Assembly: GCA_046349395.1 (NCBI GenBank)
Contig: JAXMCK010000006.1
Location: forward strand, 496,001-560,000
Length of the DNA: 64,000 nt
Source: JAXMCK01 sp046349395
GTDB lineage: Bacteria > Pseudomonadota > Alphaproteobacteria > Geminicoccales > Geminicoccaceae
Direction: 5' to 3'
Shown here: positions 16,492 to 24,955 of the stretch, in pieces
Numbering within the stretch: the stretch's first letter is position 1
Layout: the number at the start of each line of letters is the position of its first letter
The notes under the pieces: model-generated
Told to the model about the DNA's origin: nothing
The model's input: only the letters and a program-made list of their open reading frames with translations
Database searches by the model: none
Position numbers and translations under genes: made by a program

Positions 16492-17676
16492 CTACTGCGC
16501 CGCCGCCAGCTCCTCCTGCCAGATCGCCAGCATGTCGTCGATGTTGGGGGCGATCCGGTGCATCTGCGAGTTGTCCCAGGCGTGCCACATATAGTCCATC
16601 TGCAGGATGTCCCGCTCCTCGGGCGTGAAGCGGCTCTCGACGGCCTTGTTGGTGACGACGTTCGAGGTGGTGTCGAGCAGGGCCAGGATGTGCGCGGCGT
16701 CCGTCGAGACGACGTGCTTCAGGAGTTTCTCGGCCAGCTCCGGCTGGTCGGTGTCCTTCAGGATCGCCGTGGCCTCGACCCAGATGATGCCCTGCTTCAG
16801 GCCGTTCTTGGGCTCGGGCACGATGCAGAGGACGTTCTTGTGGCCCTGCTTGCGGACGGCGGAGGTGAGGTAGGAGCCGGCGCCGATGCAGCCCGTGAGC
16901 GAGCCGTCGAGCAGGCCCTTCTGGGCCAGGGTCAGGTCGGCGACGAGGGTGCGAGTATTCTTGAAGAGTGCCCGGAGCACCTTGCGCACCTCGTCCAGCC
17001 CGTTGGCGTCCAGCTCCTCATAAGGGTTCACGCCGGCATAGAGGGCCATCGGCAGGATCGGCCAATCGCCCCAGTCCATGACGCAGATCTTGTCCTTGTT
17101 CTTCGAATCGAAGACGGGATCGTAGGTGCGCCAGTCCTCCGGCTTCTGGTTGTCGGTGTTGAGGCAGGCGCCGACCCAGCCCCAGCGGGTGGCGACACCG
17201 ATCGTCTTGCCCTCGTTGAGCAGCGGCTCGAAGGGCGGTTTGAACTGGTCGTAGAACTCGGCGTAGACGTCGGCGTAGCTGGCGGGATCCAGCTCCATGG
17301 CGAGGCCCGCCGGACCCATGCGGGTGATCCAGGGCATGTCGCTGGAGACGATGTCGATCTCGCGCGAGGCACCCGCCTGCAGCTTGGCAAAGCCGCCCGG
17401 CGAGTCGACGATCAGGTCGAAGCTGACCTCGCAGTCGTTGGCGGCCTTGAACGGATCGATGATGCGGGGGTCGTTGTAGCCCTCCCAGCACATGTACTGC
17501 AGCTCGCCGGCGGCCGCGGCGCTGCGGCCGAACGAGGTGCCCGTGGCCAGAATAGCGGCACCTGCGGCTGCACCCTTGAGCAGGCGGCGACGGGCGAGGC
17601 CCCTTTCGTCCAGGCCCATGGCCTCGATCTGACGCTGGTAGTAGCGGGGGAGGTCGGCGTGCCAGGGCTTCTGCAT
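16492..17676 (-). CDS. Tat-exported polyamine-type ABC substrate-binding protein
   Basis: 394 aa PotD/PotF-like periplasmic binding protein. A twin-arginine signal, LARRRLLKGAAAGAAILATG, follows an unusually long 27-residue N-region. The mature part begins ELQYMCWEGYNDPRIIDPF and contains the family pattern of two alpha-beta lobes (VATRWGWVGACLNTDNQKPEDW; GCIGAGSYLTSAVRKQG). The ligand is not proven; spermidine/putrescine or a related cation is likely. First gene of the importer operon, divergent from the alcohol dehydrogenase 125 bases away. Confidence 0.87.
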   Translation of the reverse strand: MQKPWHADLPRYYQRQIEAMGLDERGLARRRLLKGAAAGAAILATGTSFGRSAAAAGELQYMCWEGYNDPRIIDPFKAANDCEVSFDLIVDSPGGFAKLQAGASREIDIVSSDMPWITRMGPAGLAMELDPASYADVYAEFYDQFKPPFEPLLNEGKTIGVATRWGWVGACLNTDNQKPEDWRTYDPVFDSKNKDKICVMDWGDWPILPMALYAGVNPYEELDANGLDEVRKVLRALFKNTRTLVADLTLAQKGLLDGSLTGCIGAGSYLTSAVRKQGHKNVLCIVPEPKNGLKQGIIWVEATAILKDTDQPELAEKLLKHVVSTDAAHILALLDTTSNVVTNKAVESRFTPEERDILQMDYMWHAWDNSQMHRIAPNIDDMLAIWQEELAAAQ

Positions 17677-17801
17677 GAGGGCGCTCCATTATGTTGCCGA
17701 GCAGGGTCGACGCGCCGCCCGACGCGGTCAAGACCGTAGGCAAGCCGCTCGACGGCCGACTATCCTCTGCACTTTCCGGGCCGGGACAAAAGGGAGGAAC
17801 G

Positions 17802-18824
17802 ATGCGCGCCGCGGTGCTGCACAGGATCGGCGAGAAGCTCGACGTCACCGACTGGCCGAAGCCGGAGCCCGGACCGGGCGAGCTCTTGATCAAGGTGGCG
17901 GCCTGCGGGGTCTGCCACAGCGACCTGCACGCCATCGAGGGCGACTGGACGCCCTTGCCGAACCTGCCGCTGATCCCGGGTCACGAGGTGGCGGGGCACG
18001 TCGAGGCGGCGGGGCCGGGGGTGGCGGGATTCGCGCCCGGCGACGTGGTCGGCGTGCCCTGGATGTTCAGTGCGTGCGGGACCTGCGAGTTCTGCCTCGC
18101 CGGCATGGAGACGATCTGCAAGCTCGGCGAGGCGACGGGCTACACGCGCCCGGGCGGCTATGCGGACTATCTGGTGGCGCCGGCAGCCTTCGTCGCCCGG
18201 CTGCCGACGGACACGGACCTCCATGCGACAGCCCCCATCCTCTGTGCAGGCGTCACGACCTATCGCGGGCTGAAGCGGACGGGGGCGCGGCCGGGGCAGT
18301 GGGTGGCGATCCTCGGCATCGGCGGGCTCGGGCACATCGCGGTTCAGTACGCCAAGGCGATGGGGCTGCGCGTGCTGGCAGTGGACGTGGCCGAGGACAA
18401 GCTGGCGCTGGCGCGGGAGTTGGGCGCCGAGCTGACCGTGCTGGCCGGACCTGAGGCGGCGCAGACCGTCCAGGGTGCCGTCGGCGGCGTGCACGCGGCG
18501 GTGGTGACGGCCGTGGCGCGGCAGGCCTTCGAGCAGGCGATCGACATGCTGAGGCCGGCCGGCACCGTCTGCTATATCGGCCTGCCCGGCGGCGATGCCG
18601 ACAAGATCCGGGCGTCGATCTCGGCGATCACGAATTGGGAGCTGTCGATCCGCGGCTCGAACGTGGGCACGCGGCTGGATCTCGCCGAGGCCGTCTCGTT
18701 CGCGACGCGGGGGCTCGTCCGTGCCCATACGCGGAAGGTGCCGCTGACCGCGGTCAACGACGTCCTGGCAGAGATGAAGGCCGGCAAGATCGTCGGCCGC
18801 GTGGTGCTCGATCTCACCCACTAG
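17802..18824 (+). CDS. zinc-dependent alcohol dehydrogenase
   Basis: 340 aa medium-chain dehydrogenase. Catalytic zinc ligands are seen in CGVCHSDLHAIEGDW and GHEVAGHVE; the structural zinc site is built by CGTCEFCLAGMETIC; the NAD-binding motif is GIGGLGHIAVQYAKAMG. It resembles the AdhA/propanol-preferring group. AGGGAGGA lies well placed before the ATG. Only 12 bases separate it from the amidase, so both are likely one transcript, perhaps converting an amide-derived alcohol or aldehyde. Confidence 0.9.
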   Translation: MRAAVLHRIGEKLDVTDWPKPEPGPGELLIKVAACGVCHSDLHAIEGDWTPLPNLPLIPGHEVAGHVEAAGPGVAGFAPGDVVGVPWMFSACGTCEFCLAGMETICKLGEATGYTRPGGYADYLVAPAAFVARLPTDTDLHATAPILCAGVTTYRGLKRTGARPGQWVAILGIGGLGHIAVQYAKAMGLRVLAVDVAEDKLALARELGAELTVLAGPEAAQTVQGAVGGVHAAVVTAVARQAFEQAIDMLRPAGTVCYIGLPGGDADKIRASISAITNWELSIRGSNVGTRLDLAEAVSFATRGLVRAHTRKVPLTAVNDVLAEMKAGKIVGRVVLDLTH

Positions 18825-18836
18825 GGAGGCAAGACC

Positions 18837-20321
18837 ATGGCCCAGTCCGACGAGATCGCCTGGAAGAGCGTTACGGACCTCGCATCCATGATCCGGCGGC
18901 GGCAGCTGTCGCCGGTCGAGGTGATGGATGCGACGATCGCCCGGATCGAGAAGCGCAACCCGTCGCTGAACGGGTTCGTCTACCTCGCCTTCGACGAGGC
19001 GCGGGCGGGGGCGAAGGCCGCCGAGAAGGCGCTGATGTCGGGCGCGGCCCTCGGCCCGCTGCACGGCGTGCCGAGTGCGATCAAGGACCTGTTCAACTTC
19101 AAGCCGGGCTGGCCCGCGACGCTGGGCGGGATCCGGGCACTGAAGGATTTCCGCCCGCCGCTCTGCGGGGTGATGACCGAGCGGATGGAGGCGGCCGGGG
19201 CCGTCATCGTCGGCAAGACGAACAGCCCGGTGATGGGCTTCCGGGGTGTGACCGACAACTACCTGTTCGGGCCGACGCGGAACCCGTTCGACACGACGCG
19301 GAACTCGGGCGGCTCCTCGGGCGGGGCGGCGGCGGTGGTCGCGGACGGCCTCCTGAGCTTCGCCGAGGCCTCGGACGGCGGTGGATCGATCCGGATACCG
19401 GCGGCGTTCTGCGGAGCCGTCGGCTTCAAGCCGTCCTACGGGCGGGTGCCGATGGTGACGCGGCCCAATGCTTTCGGCGGCATGTCGCCGTTCCTGGCGG
19501 AGCTGGCCGTCACGCGGTCCGTCGAGGACACGGCCCTCGTGCTGCAGTCGGTCGGCGGCTACGACGCGCGCGACCCGTTCAGCCTCGACGAGAAGATGGA
19601 CTATCTCTCGGCCGTGCGGCGGCCGCTGCAGGGCGTGCGGATCGCGGTCAGCCACAACCTCGACGTCTATCCGGTCGATCCGGAGGTGGCGGCCACCTTC
19701 GCCGAGGCGGTGAAGGTGTTCGCCGAGGCCGGGGCCGTGGTCGAGGAGGTGACGATCGGTATCAAGCGCTCGCAGCGGGAGTTGAGCGATCTCTGGTGCC
19801 GGCTCGTCTCGCCGCTGAACGTGGCGGCACTCGAGACCATGAAGGCGAACGGCCTCGACCTCATGGGCAAGCATGCGGGCGACCTGCCGCCCGAGTACCG
19901 GGCCTGGATCGAGAAGGCGTACAAGGCGGGTGTCGTCGACCTCCTGGCCGACCAGGCGATGCGGACCGAGATCGTGGACCTCATGGTCGGGCTGCACGAG
20001 CGCTACGACCTCCTGGTGTCGCCCACCCTCGCCTGCCTGCCGGTGAAGAACGCGGAGGACGGCAACACGCTGGGTCCGGCGACGGTGAACGGCGAAGAGG
20101 TCGACCGGCTGATCGGCTGGTGCCTGACCTATCTGCAGAACTTCACCGGCCAGCCGGCGATCTCGGTGCCGGCGGGGCTCTCCGCCTCCGGGCTGCCGGT
20201 GGGCTTGCAGATCACCGGCCGGCGCTACGCCGATCTCGACGTGCTGGCGGCGGCGGCGACGTTCGAGCGGCTGCGACCCTGGGCGCAACACTACCAGCGC
20301 TGCGAGCAGCGTCCCCTCTGA
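18837..20321 (+). CDS. amidase of the amidase-signature family
   Basis: 494 aa. The Ser-cisSer-Lys triad is visible: K in GVPSAIKDLF (about residue 84), S in SDGGGSIRIPA and S in NSGGSSGGAAA. It hydrolyses an amide to acid plus ammonia; members act on nicotinamide, aryl or alkyl amides and on Glu-tRNA. It is not a GatA because no gatB or gatC is nearby. GGGAGG precedes the start. Downstream of the alcohol dehydrogenase and upstream of the independently promoted DUF993 gene. Confidence 0.88.
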   Translation: MAQSDEIAWKSVTDLASMIRRRQLSPVEVMDATIARIEKRNPSLNGFVYLAFDEARAGAKAAEKALMSGAALGPLHGVPSAIKDLFNFKPGWPATLGGIRALKDFRPPLCGVMTERMEAAGAVIVGKTNSPVMGFRGVTDNYLFGPTRNPFDTTRNSGGSSGGAAAVVADGLLSFAEASDGGGSIRIPAAFCGAVGFKPSYGRVPMVTRPNAFGGMSPFLAELAVTRSVEDTALVLQSVGGYDARDPFSLDEKMDYLSAVRRPLQGVRIAVSHNLDVYPVDPEVAATFAEAVKVFAEAGAVVEEVTIGIKRSQRELSDLWCRLVSPLNVAALETMKANGLDLMGKHAGDLPPEYRAWIEKAYKAGVVDLLADQAMRTEIVDLMVGLHERYDLLVSPTLACLPVKNAEDGNTLGPATVNGEEVDRLIGWCLTYLQNFTGQPAISVPAGLSASGLPVGLQITGRRYADLDVLAAAATFERLRPWAQHYQRCEQRPL

Positions 20322-20331
20322 GCGCTCGGAC

Positions 20332-20360
20332 TTGACGCGACCTCCTCCCATAAGTAACGA
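20332..20360 (+). promoter_or_regulatory. probable sigma-70 promoter of the DUF993 operon
   Basis: TTGACG (20332-20337), a 17-base spacer and TAACGA (20355-20360). The -10 lies inside the long palindrome at 20342-20381, and transcription would start around 20367. Confidence 0.6.
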
Positions 20361-20381
20361 TGCGGTTACTTGTGGGAGGAG
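20342..20381. promoter_or_regulatory. 40-bp palindrome over the -10 and Shine-Dalgarno of the DUF993 gene
   Basis: A 17-bp stem (20342-20358 with 20365-20381) is contiguous apart from one T/G pair, around the 6-nt centre GATGCG. Inner half-sites are AAGTAAC and GTTACTT. The right arm contains GGGAGGAG, the ribosome-binding site for the start at 20386. Because the predicted transcription start falls in the right arm, a DNA operator is the simpler reading. If transcription began upstream, the mRNA hairpin would hide the Shine-Dalgarno. Confidence 0.72.
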
Positions 20382-20385
20382 AGCC

Positions 20386-21552
20386 ATGGCGTCCGTGACG
20401 CTGCCGACCGCCGGACGGGGGACCGAGAGCTACACGACTGGGCCGGCGGGTTCGTTTCCACTCGAGGCCGGCGGTGCGTTCGATCGGATCGCCTATGCGG
20501 CGGCGCATGTCGTGGCCGATCCGATCGCGGCTAGCGATCCGTGGGGCCCGAAGGCTGCCGTCGACTGGGACGCGACGCTGCGCTTCCGGCATCATCTGTG
20601 GAAGCTCGGCTTCCGCATCGCCGAGGCGATGGACACCTCGCAGCGCGGCATGGGTCTCGACTGGCCGACCGCGGCGGAGTTGATCCGGCGGTCGTTGCGC
20701 GAGGCGCGGACGGTGCCCGGCGCCGATCTCGCCAGCGGCTGCGGGACGGACCAACTGGCCCCGGGGCCGGAGGTGACGCTCGCCCAGGTGCGGGCGGCTT
20801 ACGAGCAGCAGCTGGAGGTCATCGAGAGCGAGGGCGGGCGGGCCATCCTGATGGCGAGCCGGGCGCTGGTGCGCGCGGCGAAGGGGCCCGACGACTATCT
20901 GCGGCTCTACGGCGACCTGATCCGGCAGGCGAAGGACAAGGTCGTCCTGCACTGGCTGGGGCCGATGTTCGATCCGGCACTCCAGGGCTACTGGGGGACG
21001 GCGGACCTGGACCGGGCGACCGACACGGTGCTGGAGCTGGTCCGGGCCCATGCGCCTCGGATCGAGGGGATCAAGATCTCGCTGCTCGACAAGGACCGCG
21101 AGATCGACCTGCGCCGGCGCCTGCCGCCGGGCGTGCTGATGTTCACCGGCGACGACTTCAACTATGCCGAGTTGATCGAGGGCGACGGGCAGCATCTGAG
21201 CCACGCGCTGCTCGGCATCTTCGATCCGATCGCCCCGGCGGCCTCGGCGGCGCTCACGGCCCTGGCGAAGGGCGATCTCGGCACCTACCGGCGAGCACTG
21301 GAGCCGACGGTGCCGCTCTCGCGCAAGATCTTCGAGGCACCGACCCAGTACTACAAGGCGGGTGTCGTGCTGCTGGCCTGGCTGAACGGGCACCAGGACC
21401 ATTTCACGATGGTCGGCGGGATGCAGTCGGCACGCGGGGCGCTGCACTATGCCGACATCTTCCGCCTCGCGGACAAGGCCGGGCTGCTGGCTGATCCGGA
21501 CCTCGCCGGGCGGCGGATGAAGAGCCTGATGGCGCTGCACGGTGTCGGCTGA
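20386..21552 (+). CDS. DUF993 family protein (dihydrodipicolinate-synthase-like barrel)
   Basis: 388 aa. Recognised as the DUF993 family, a predicted TIM-barrel lyase/aldolase relative of DapA with unproven reaction. Typical segments are FDRIAYAAAHVVADPIAASDPW, VDWDATLRFRHHLWKLGFRIAEAMDTSQRGMGLDWP, GIKISLLDKDREIDLRRRLPPGVLMFTGDDFNY and GGMQSARGALHYADIF; the lysine of IKISLLDKD is a candidate Schiff-base residue. GGGAGGAG lies six bases before the ATG, inside the palindrome. The stop overlaps the GTG start of the MaoC gene. Members usually sit with sugar ABC importers and epimerases, as elsewhere in this window. Confidence 0.85.
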   Translation: MASVTLPTAGRGTESYTTGPAGSFPLEAGGAFDRIAYAAAHVVADPIAASDPWGPKAAVDWDATLRFRHHLWKLGFRIAEAMDTSQRGMGLDWPTAAELIRRSLREARTVPGADLASGCGTDQLAPGPEVTLAQVRAAYEQQLEVIESEGGRAILMASRALVRAAKGPDDYLRLYGDLIRQAKDKVVLHWLGPMFDPALQGYWGTADLDRATDTVLELVRAHAPRIEGIKISLLDKDREIDLRRRLPPGVLMFTGDDFNYAELIEGDGQHLSHALLGIFDPIAPAASAALTALAKGDLGTYRRALEPTVPLSRKIFEAPTQYYKAGVVLLAWLNGHQDHFTMVGGMQSARGALHYADIFRLADKAGLLADPDLAGRRMKSLMALHGVG

Positions 21553-22009
21553 GAGGCGCGAGCTTCCGCCCGGCACCTACGGGTTCGAGGATCTGGCCGT
21601 CGGCGACCGCTGGCGGACGGGGGCGATCACCGTCACCGACTGGCACATCCTGACCTTCGCCGGGCTCAGCGGCGACTTCTTCGACGTGCACATGGACGAT
21701 GGCTTTGCGAAGGCCGCCGGCTTCGAGGGCCGGATCGCGCACGGCATCCTGGGCCTGGCGCTGGTCGACGGCCTCAAGAACCGGGCCGGCGTGCGCCTGA
21801 AGGCGATCGCTTCGCTGGGGTGGACCTGGGACTTCAAGCGACCGATCCGCCCGGGCGATCGGATCAGTGCTGAGATCTCGGTGGCGGGCCTGCGCCCGAC
21901 GAAGCGTCAGGATCGCGGCATCGCCACGCTCGCCTTCGACGTCGTCAACGGTGACGGCCTGACCGTCCAGGAGGGCCAGAACCGGCTGATGATGGAGCGG
22001 GGTGCGTGA
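21542..22009 (+). CDS. MaoC-type (R)-hydratase family protein
   Basis: 155 aa hotdog-fold hydratase/dehydratase. The family catalytic region is partly visible as FAGLSGDFFDVHMDDGFAKAAGFEGRIAHGILGLALVDG, with the D and H of the hydratase motif. It acts on enoyl-CoA or similar thioesters. A GTG start overlaps the DUF993 stop by 11 bases, and the next gene starts at its stop (GTGA), so the three genes form one operon. Confidence 0.85.
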   Translation: MSAERRELPPGTYGFEDLAVGDRWRTGAITVTDWHILTFAGLSGDFFDVHMDDGFAKAAGFEGRIAHGILGLALVDGLKNRAGVRLKAIASLGWTWDFKRPIRPGDRISAEISVAGLRPTKRQDRGIATLAFDVVNGDGLTVQEGQNRLMMERGA

Positions 22010-22341
22010 CCGGGCCGGATACGCGTTTCGCCATCTACGGCTCGCTCGCACCCGGTCGGGTGAACCATCATCATCTGGAGCTGCTGAAGGGGCGTTGGTC
22101 GAGGGGCACGGTGACGGGCCGGCTCGTCGAGGCCGGCTGGGGAGCGGCTCTGGGCTTTCCCGGGCTGGTCCTCGATCCGCAGGGTGCCGCCGTCGAGGTC
22201 AGCCTCCTCGAGTCGCCGGATCTGCCGGAGCATTGGGATCGGCTCGACGCGCTCGAAGGCCCCAGCTACCGGCGGGTCGTGGCGCCGGTCGCTACCGACG
22301 AGGGGCCGCTGGACGCCTGGATCTACGTCGTCGTCCTCTGA
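22006..22341 (+). CDS. gamma-glutamylcyclotransferase-like (AIG2/GGCT fold) protein
   Basis: 111 aa, a compact member of the GGCT-like family. The signature glycine-rich loop FAIYGSLAPGRVNHH is at the N-terminus, and DRLDALEGPSYRRVVAPV supplies the usual acidic residue near the middle. The substrate is not predictable; family members form 5-oxoproline from gamma-glutamyl amines. A GTG start overlaps the MaoC stop. Its 3' end faces the displaced GMC fragment. Confidence 0.8.
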   Translation: MTGPDTRFAIYGSLAPGRVNHHHLELLKGRWSRGTVTGRLVEAGWGAALGFPGLVLDPQGAAVEVSLLESPDLPEHWDRLDALEGPSYRRVVAPVATDEGPLDAWIYVVVL

Positions 22342-22361
22342 ACGAGACCGGCGGTTCCGGC

Positions 22362-22487
22362 TCAGGCCGCCCGGCGGTTGCCGCGGATCAGGTCCGACGC
22401 CTTCTCGCCGATCATGATGGTGGGCGCGTTGGTGTTGGAGCTGACGAGGCTCGGCATGATCGAGCTGTCGCAGACGCGGAGGCCCTC
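22362..22487 (-). pseudogene. displaced 3' fragment of a GMC oxidoreductase gene
   Basis: Encodes only the last 41 residues of a GMC oxidoreductase: EGLRVCDSSIMPSLVSSNTN and what follows, up to IRGNRRAA then TGA. The DNA is 115/123 identical to the 3' end of the intact gene at 23321 onward. Seven of the eight differences are synonymous and the stop codons differ (TGA versus TAG). Upstream of 22487 the similarity ends abruptly. It is not expressed as a working protein. Confidence 0.9.
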
Positions 22488-22572
22488 GCTACGGTAGCCG
22501 CAGACAGCGACCCCAAAAGTCTGCCAGGTTCTCGCCGACTGCGGTGAGGTAGGGCTAGAGCTGCGGCCAAGC

Positions 22573-23103
22573 TCAGGGATCGGCGGCCCCGACCGGTGCA
22601 GCAGGCGGTGGTGCTGCTGGCGGGAGCCACGGCGGAGATCCGGCGGGGGTCTGCTCCTGCGGATAGTAGTTCGTGCCCGTATCGTCAGGGTCGTCGGGTG
22701 GGGGTCCGTTGCCCGATGCGAACGCGTCATAGCCAGGGCGCGGCCAGCAGATCGCCTTGTCATTACAATAGCCGCACCGATACCAGGCGGCTCCCCGTGT
22801 TGCCTGGTCGATGCGTATCATCTCATCTTGGCTGATGACGACGGCTTGGCTGTTGTAGAGCTGATTGTAATAGGCGCGGTCGGTGCCGCCGCACTCGGGG
22901 TCGCTCCCGTACTGGCCATTGCCGTACATGGGGCCGCTGCCGTACACTTGTTCGTTGGCCGGGCCGGGTCCGGTCTGCTCAGCCCCACCCTGAAGCGGAG
23001 CAGCGCCACCATCCTCCGCCGATGCAGGGCACTCCATGACAACGCTCAGCAGGAAGCTGGTCGCGACAGCCGCCCTACGACTGCACCTTCGCCCCCGAGC
23101 CAT
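22573..23103 (-). CDS. small secreted proline-rich protein of unknown function
   Basis: 176 aa from MARGRRCSRR, with a signal peptide (about 1-32; RRAAVATSFLLSVVMECPASA then EDGG). The mature part is Gly/Tyr/Asn-rich (YGSGPMYGNGQYGSDPECGG), then has a Cys cluster, WYRCGYCNDKAICWPRPGYDAF, and ends in a Pro/Ala-rich tail. I recognise no family. It lies exactly between the intact GMC gene and the displaced GMC 3' fragment, so it may have arrived with the DNA that split that locus. Earlier in-frame ATGs exist but would put non-signal sequence first. Confidence 0.55.
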   Translation of the reverse strand: MARGRRCSRRAAVATSFLLSVVMECPASAEDGGAAPLQGGAEQTGPGPANEQVYGSGPMYGNGQYGSDPECGGTDRAYYNQLYNSQAVVISQDEMIRIDQATRGAAWYRCGYCNDKAICWPRPGYDAFASGNGPPPDDPDDTGTNYYPQEQTPAGSPPWLPPAAPPPAAPVGAADP

Positions 23104-23320
23104 GGCCCAAGATCCTCGCAGCATGCCCTGGACGTCACGAAGCGCCTGTTGGCGCGAGTTCGCAAGGGAGGATACCGCTTGGAGCTTCTCCAATCGCGTA
23201 CTGCGTAAGCTTCGGGTGCCCTTGCGGGAGCGGAACGGCGTCCTGATGGGGTGGACGGCATCGACGTGCCGGAATAGAGGTGTCGATGACACCACGCGAG
23301 GGGGGCGTCCGTGGCAGAGC
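23104..23320. other. spacer between secreted-protein gene and GMC stop
   Basis: 217 bases on the transposed side of the GMC 3' end. No gene, hairpin terminator or inverted repeat bounding an insertion was found. The less biased codon context differs from the neighbouring genes. Confidence 0.4.
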
Positions 23321-24913
23321 CTAGGCCGCCTGCCGGTTGCCGCGGATCAGGTCGGAGGCTTTCTCGCCGATCATGATCGTCGGCGCGTTGGTGTTGGAGC
23401 TGACGAGGCTCGGCATGATGGAGCTGTCGCAGACGCGGAGGCCCTCGATGCCCCTGAGGCGAAGCTCGGGATCGACGACGGCGGCGGCGTCGCTGCCCAT
23501 GCGGCAGGTGCCGACCGGGTGGTAGCAGGTGCGGCCGAAGCGCTTGATGAAGGCGGTCCAGTCGGCGTCGGACCGGCACTTGTCGCCGGGGAGGTGCTCG
23601 CCGCGGGTGTACTTGGCGAAGGCCGGCTGTCGCATGATCTCGCGCATCTGCTTCACGCCGGCGACCGACATGGCGACGTCGTGGGGCTCGGCAAGGTAGT
23701 TGGGGTCGATGATCGGGGCGGCGGCCGGATCGGCTGACGCCAGCGTGACCGAGCCGCGCGAGAGCGGGCGGACGAAATAGGTGTTCACGGTGACGCCGGA
23801 GCCCGAGGGGACCGGCTCGACGCCGGCCTCGACGCCGGCACCGGAGAGGAAGTGGAACTGCGTGTCGGGCGTCTTCGAACTCTTGTCGAGGGTCCAGAAG
23901 GCGCCGCCTTCGACGATGTTGGAGGCGACGGGACCTTTGTTGAACATGTAGTATTCGAGGCCGGCCCAGAGCTGCCAATACCAGCTCTTGTACTTGTCGA
24001 AGCTCCAGGGGCCGTTCAGCTCGTAGATGATGTCGGTGCCGTAGTGGTCGTGCAGGTTCTGGCCGACTCCGGGCAGGTCGTGGACGACCTCGATGCCGTG
24101 CGAGACGAGGTGGTCGGCCGGGCCGATGCCGGAGAGCATGAGCAGCTTCGGCGAGCCGATGGCACCGGCGGTGAGCAGGATCTCGCGCTCGGCGCGGGCC
24201 GTCTCCTCGCGGCCGTGGCGGGCATAGGCGACGCCGACGGCACGGCCGTTCTCGACCAGGATGCGGGTCGAGAGGCAGTCTGTGAGCACGGTGAGGTTGG
24301 GCCGGTTCAGGACGGGCTTCAGGTAGCCGACCGCCGCCGAGCAGCGCTTACCGTTGCGGATCGTCGTCTGGTAGACGCCGGAGCCCGCCTGTTTGCCGGC
24401 GTTGAAGTCGGGATTGTAGGGGATGCCGGCCTGCTGGCAGGCCTGGACGAAGACTTTCGTCATCCGGTCGGCATTCAGCGTCGAGACGCCGAGCGGGCCG
24501 CCCACACCATGGTCGGGGCCGGCGAAGGTGTCGTTGTCCTCGGAGCGGATGAAGAGGTCCTTCACCTCGGCGTAGGACCAGCCGGGGCAACCCTCCTCGT
24601 TGGCCCAGCGGTCATAGTCCTCGGGGCAGCCGCGGGTGAACACCTCGGCGTTGATCGAGCTGCCGCCGCCGATGACGCGGGCCTGGGCGAAGGGGATCCG
24701 GCGGTCGTCGGCATGTTTTTGCGGTGCCGTGCGGTAGCCCCAGGTCAGCGGGCCCGAGGTCATCTTGGCGAAGCCGACGGGGCGGTGGATGTTGGGATCC
24801 CGATCGACCGGGCCCGCCTCCAGCAGCAGGACCTTGATGTCCTTCACCTCGGTGAGGCGGGCCGCCAGCACGCAGCCGGCACTGCCGCCGCCGACGATGA
24901 TGTAGTCGTACAT
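23321..24913 (-). CDS. GMC-family FAD oxidoreductase (choline-dehydrogenase-like)
   Basis: 530 aa. The N-terminal dinucleotide motif is YDYIIVGGGSAGCVLAARLTE; GMC signature 2 is AGAIGSPKLLMLSGIGP; the C-terminal active-site region contains YHPVGTCRMGSDAAAVVDPELRLRG and the N of SNTNAPTIMIGEKASD. These enzymes oxidise alcohols (choline, glucose or alkanols). It lies 42 bases after the CoA-transferase gene and is probably transcribed with it. Its 3' end is the sequence duplicated at 22362-22487. Confidence 0.9.
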   Translation of the reverse strand: MYDYIIVGGGSAGCVLAARLTEVKDIKVLLLEAGPVDRDPNIHRPVGFAKMTSGPLTWGYRTAPQKHADDRRIPFAQARVIGGGSSINAEVFTRGCPEDYDRWANEEGCPGWSYAEVKDLFIRSEDNDTFAGPDHGVGGPLGVSTLNADRMTKVFVQACQQAGIPYNPDFNAGKQAGSGVYQTTIRNGKRCSAAVGYLKPVLNRPNLTVLTDCLSTRILVENGRAVGVAYARHGREETARAEREILLTAGAIGSPKLLMLSGIGPADHLVSHGIEVVHDLPGVGQNLHDHYGTDIIYELNGPWSFDKYKSWYWQLWAGLEYYMFNKGPVASNIVEGGAFWTLDKSSKTPDTQFHFLSGAGVEAGVEPVPSGSGVTVNTYFVRPLSRGSVTLASADPAAAPIIDPNYLAEPHDVAMSVAGVKQMREIMRQPAFAKYTRGEHLPGDKCRSDADWTAFIKRFGRTCYHPVGTCRMGSDAAAVVDPELRLRGIEGLRVCDSSIMPSLVSSNTNAPTIMIGEKASDLIRGNRQAA

Positions 24914-24955
24914 CCGCTGCCCTCCCTGGCTTGGCGCGACCGATACCAGGACGGC

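Noticed and set aside
17760..20387. 875-residue open frame antisense to the alcohol dehydrogenase and amidase
   Set aside because: His/Arg/Gly-rich without domains; both plus-strand genes have intact catalytic motifs and Shine-Dalgarno sequences.
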